Part shown: piece after piece, positions 5,624 through 7,090 of the stretch
Position numbering within the stretch: position 1 is the stretch's first letter
Layout of the letters: each line of letters begins with the position of its first letter
Notes under the pieces: generated by a model
Told to the model about the DNA's origin: nothing
Database searches by the model: none
The model's input: only the letters and a program-made list of their open reading frames with translations
Program-made: the position numbers and the translations under genes
DNA from: Clostridiaceae bacterium
Lineage (GTDB): Bacteria > Bacillota > Clostridia > Saccharofermentanales > UBA5734
Reading direction: 5' to 3'
DNA length: 7,090 nt
Assembly (NCBI GenBank): GCA_012727965.1
Contig: JAAYFZ010000004.1
Location: 1 to 7,090 of the forward strand

Positions 5624-5916
5624 TGCAGATCCTCCCGGCTTTCATCTCCCATAATATGGTTGGTTTCAATTGCTCAGTAGGTTTTAAAGATTAACTTCAG
5701 TATAAACAGACATGAGCTTTCCGTTAGTAACTTGCAGTACAGTGAGCATTTTTCGTACTCTCGATAACGATCGAAAAACAAACCAGCTTCGAAACATTCT
5801 TCGAGCAGGCTCATAAAACTTAATGATCCGCGCAAACTAATCAATAGTGTGGTTTGTGGTATCAGAGCAGAAGAGATAGAAGAACCCCTTATACAGGAGA
5901 TTCTATTAGTCGCTTA
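5624..5916. other. Intergenic region between GH2 gene and cytochrome operon
   Basis: These 293 bases contain the probable GH2 terminator (5774-5809) and should contain the promoter of the cytochrome operon between there and 5637. No promoter with good -35 and -10 elements at standard spacing was found by eye; TATACT and TATTAT elements exist without proper partners. No convincing gene is seen. Confidence 0.6.
5774..5809 (-). terminator. Probable rho-independent terminator of the GH2 gene
   Basis: On the minus strand a stem pairs 5800-5809 with 5783-5793 (CC/GG, GCT/AGC and CGAA/TTCG blocks, interrupted by one mismatch and one bulge) around a 6-base loop. It is followed by TTTGTTTTT. It lies about 107 bases after the GH2 stop codon. 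The interruptions make it weaker than the sodA terminator. Confidence 0.5.
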
Positions 5917-7090
5917 TTACCGCTTAAACAAGTTAAATTGGTTTTGTACTTGTTCTAGCCCTTCTGCATTCAATTTTAAAACAACAGTTCCGGCTTCATA
6001 GCCGCTACGGATAATTGCAGTAGCATGACCACGGAACGTAATAGTCTTATCATCTGTGTAATTCTCATCTGTTATAGGATTTCCTGTTCCAAAACCAGCC
6101 AGATATCCACAACCTTCTATAGAGGCTGTCAATTCAATAGCTGCATCTGTAACCAACCGATCGTCTTCGTCAATAACATCAATATTTACGTACACAAGAT
6201 CATGGCCATCAGCTTTCAAATCAAACTTTTCAGCTATCAAACGAAGTCTTGCAGGTGCTTTTGAAGTCATCATTATATCTCTGCTGATTTCTTTTCCATC
6301 ACGATAGCTGATTGCTTCTACAATACCTGGCTTAAAAACTGTATCGAATCGAACTGAATTCGGCATTGGTCTTTCCTGTGAGACAGCTTGCTTCGCAACT
6401 TGCTCTCCATTTATTACAATTGCCACCTCATCCGCATTTGAAAAAACAACCAGTTCAATTGGCTCATTTTCATAATCTGTGTAATTCCAATTCTTCACAA
6501 CTCCCGGGAAGCCCCACATTGTCATCATCTGAATCTTTCCATAGTAATCTGGATGCAATGCGAATAAATGAGTTTTCTCACTTCCCCAAACAACACTTCT
6601 ATAAGCACCCTGTGGAAGCATACGACCTGTAATATCAAAGTCAGCATCATTTGCGGTTCTCCAAGGATAAGGAGAGCCACCCTGCGGCATCAATGACCAT
6701 GAACCTTTTTTCACCAATGGATCATCATGATTTACATATGCAGCTTTTCCAATTCCGGCCTCGCCGATATAATCCCAGGCTGTCCAGGTGAAATCCCCAA
6801 TTACATAAGGAAGCGATTCAACAAGCGGCCATCTATATCCTATTTCCTGAGGGAAATTCTCTGATCCCAAAATAACTCTTTCCGGAAACAGTTCATGGTC
6901 TCTTTCGTAGAAGTCTTCCATATAGTTGTATCCGACAACATCCAACCCATTGGTAAAAGGTTCTGTTATCTTTTCCCAATGATCAGTTATCTTGCCCTCA
7001 TTTGCATTTTGGTTCTGATTCTGTCCTTTTGCAAGATGATCATCAAGTCCACTCCACAAAGAACAAATACCATTGCTGATTGGTCTGGTA
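5917..7090 (-). CDS. Glycoside hydrolase family 2 enzyme (beta-galactosidase-like), C-terminal part
   Basis: The frame is open to the window edge, so the true start lies beyond it; 390 residues are visible. The first residues, TRPISNGICSLW, match the GH2 barrel strand that follows the acid/base region (absent here). ILGSENFPQ places the likely catalytic nucleophile at visible residue 77 (codon 6859-6861). GDFTWTAWDYIGEAGIG (about 99-114) is the usual end of the TIM barrel. WRTANDADFDITG follows, then a beta-sandwich like DUF4982 (about 170-260) and a last Ig-like domain (about 285-385) with IDVIDEDDRLVTDA and GCGYLAGFGTGNP, as in the GH2 C-terminal domain 5. Such enzymes release terminal beta-galactosyl or related sugars. 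An apparent TTG start at 7059 is internal. A short QNQNQN run lies in a barrel loop. The exact sugar specificity and location cannot be seen. Confidence 0.93.
   Translation of the reverse strand, partial: TRPISNGICSLWSGLDDHLAKGQNQNQNANEGKITDHWEKITEPFTNGLDVVGYNYMEDFYERDHELFPERVILGSENFPQEIGYRWPLVESLPYVIGDFTWTAWDYIGEAGIGKAAYVNHDDPLVKKGSWSLMPQGGSPYPWRTANDADFDITGRMLPQGAYRSVVWGSEKTHLFALHPDYYGKIQMMTMWGFPGVVKNWNYTDYENEPIELVVFSNADEVAIVINGEQVAKQAVSQERPMPNSVRFDTVFKPGIVEAISYRDGKEISRDIMMTSKAPARLRLIAEKFDLKADGHDLVYVNIDVIDEDDRLVTDAAIELTASIEGCGYLAGFGTGNPITDENYTDDKTITFRGHATAIIRSGYEAGTVVLKLNAEGLEQVQNQFNLFKR

Noticed and set aside
5822..5919. Open plus-strand stretch reading IRAEEIEEPLIQEILLVAYY after the GH2 gene
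   Set aside because: It looks mildly protein-like but has no good start or ribosome binding site and runs into the antisense of the GH2 C-terminus, so it is most likely chance or an unrecognisable remnant.
7057..7059. TTG at 7059 as the start of the GH2 gene
   Set aside because: The frame stays open to the window edge and the residues before it (TRPISNGICS) are conserved GH2 sequence, so the TTG is an internal leucine codon.

Overview
The window looks like a chromosomal segment of a Gram-positive anaerobe of the Bacillota, most likely in the Clostridia. Reasons: strong AGGAGG-type ribosome binding sites, moderate-to-low GC, a CarD/CdnL-type regulator, and an ECF sigma factor of the type common in Clostridia (EDSEECVNDT-like region 2, 'SECIPS'-like linker). 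A membrane-anchored serpin, a cytochrome b5-type lipoprotein and a GH2 beta-galactosidase with extra C-terminal domains fit the same picture. I cannot assign a genus from the sequence alone.

Layout, left to right. (1) 24-704, minus: a PHP-domain metal-dependent phosphoesterase. (2) 914-1531, minus: a manganese-type superoxide dismutase with a clear intrinsic terminator at 824-858. Two imperfect palindromes upstream are possible operators. (3) 1696-3659, minus: a two-gene operon. An ECF sigma factor overlaps by 4 bp a single-pass membrane protein with a short anti-sigma-like cytoplasmic N-terminus and a complete extracellular serpin domain. (4) 3660-4196: a 536-bp intergenic region with a probable divergent promoter pair. 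(5) 4197-4730, plus: a CarD-family transcription regulator, the only plus-strand gene. (6) 4774-5623, minus: a two-gene redox operon, a four-helix membrane protein with two H-X13-H pairs (predicted di-heme b-type cytochrome) followed by a cytochrome b5-domain lipoprotein. (7) 5917-7090, minus: the C-terminal part of a GH2 glycosidase whose 5' end is outside the window.

How the genes may work together: the sigma factor and serpin are almost certainly co-translated. The architecture suggests, as inference, that the serpin is the extracellular sensor of a transmembrane switch and that attack by an outside protease on its reactive loop is passed to the sigma factor. The membrane cytochrome and the lipoprotein cytochrome form a plausible short electron-transfer chain across and outside the membrane. 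SodA adds an oxygen-defence function. The GH2 enzyme and PHP protein show no direct link to the rest.

The most unusual element is the ECF sigma/membrane serpin pair. Next is the di-heme cytochrome/cytochrome b5 lipoprotein pair. No tRNA, rRNA, CRISPR array or insertion sequence was seen.
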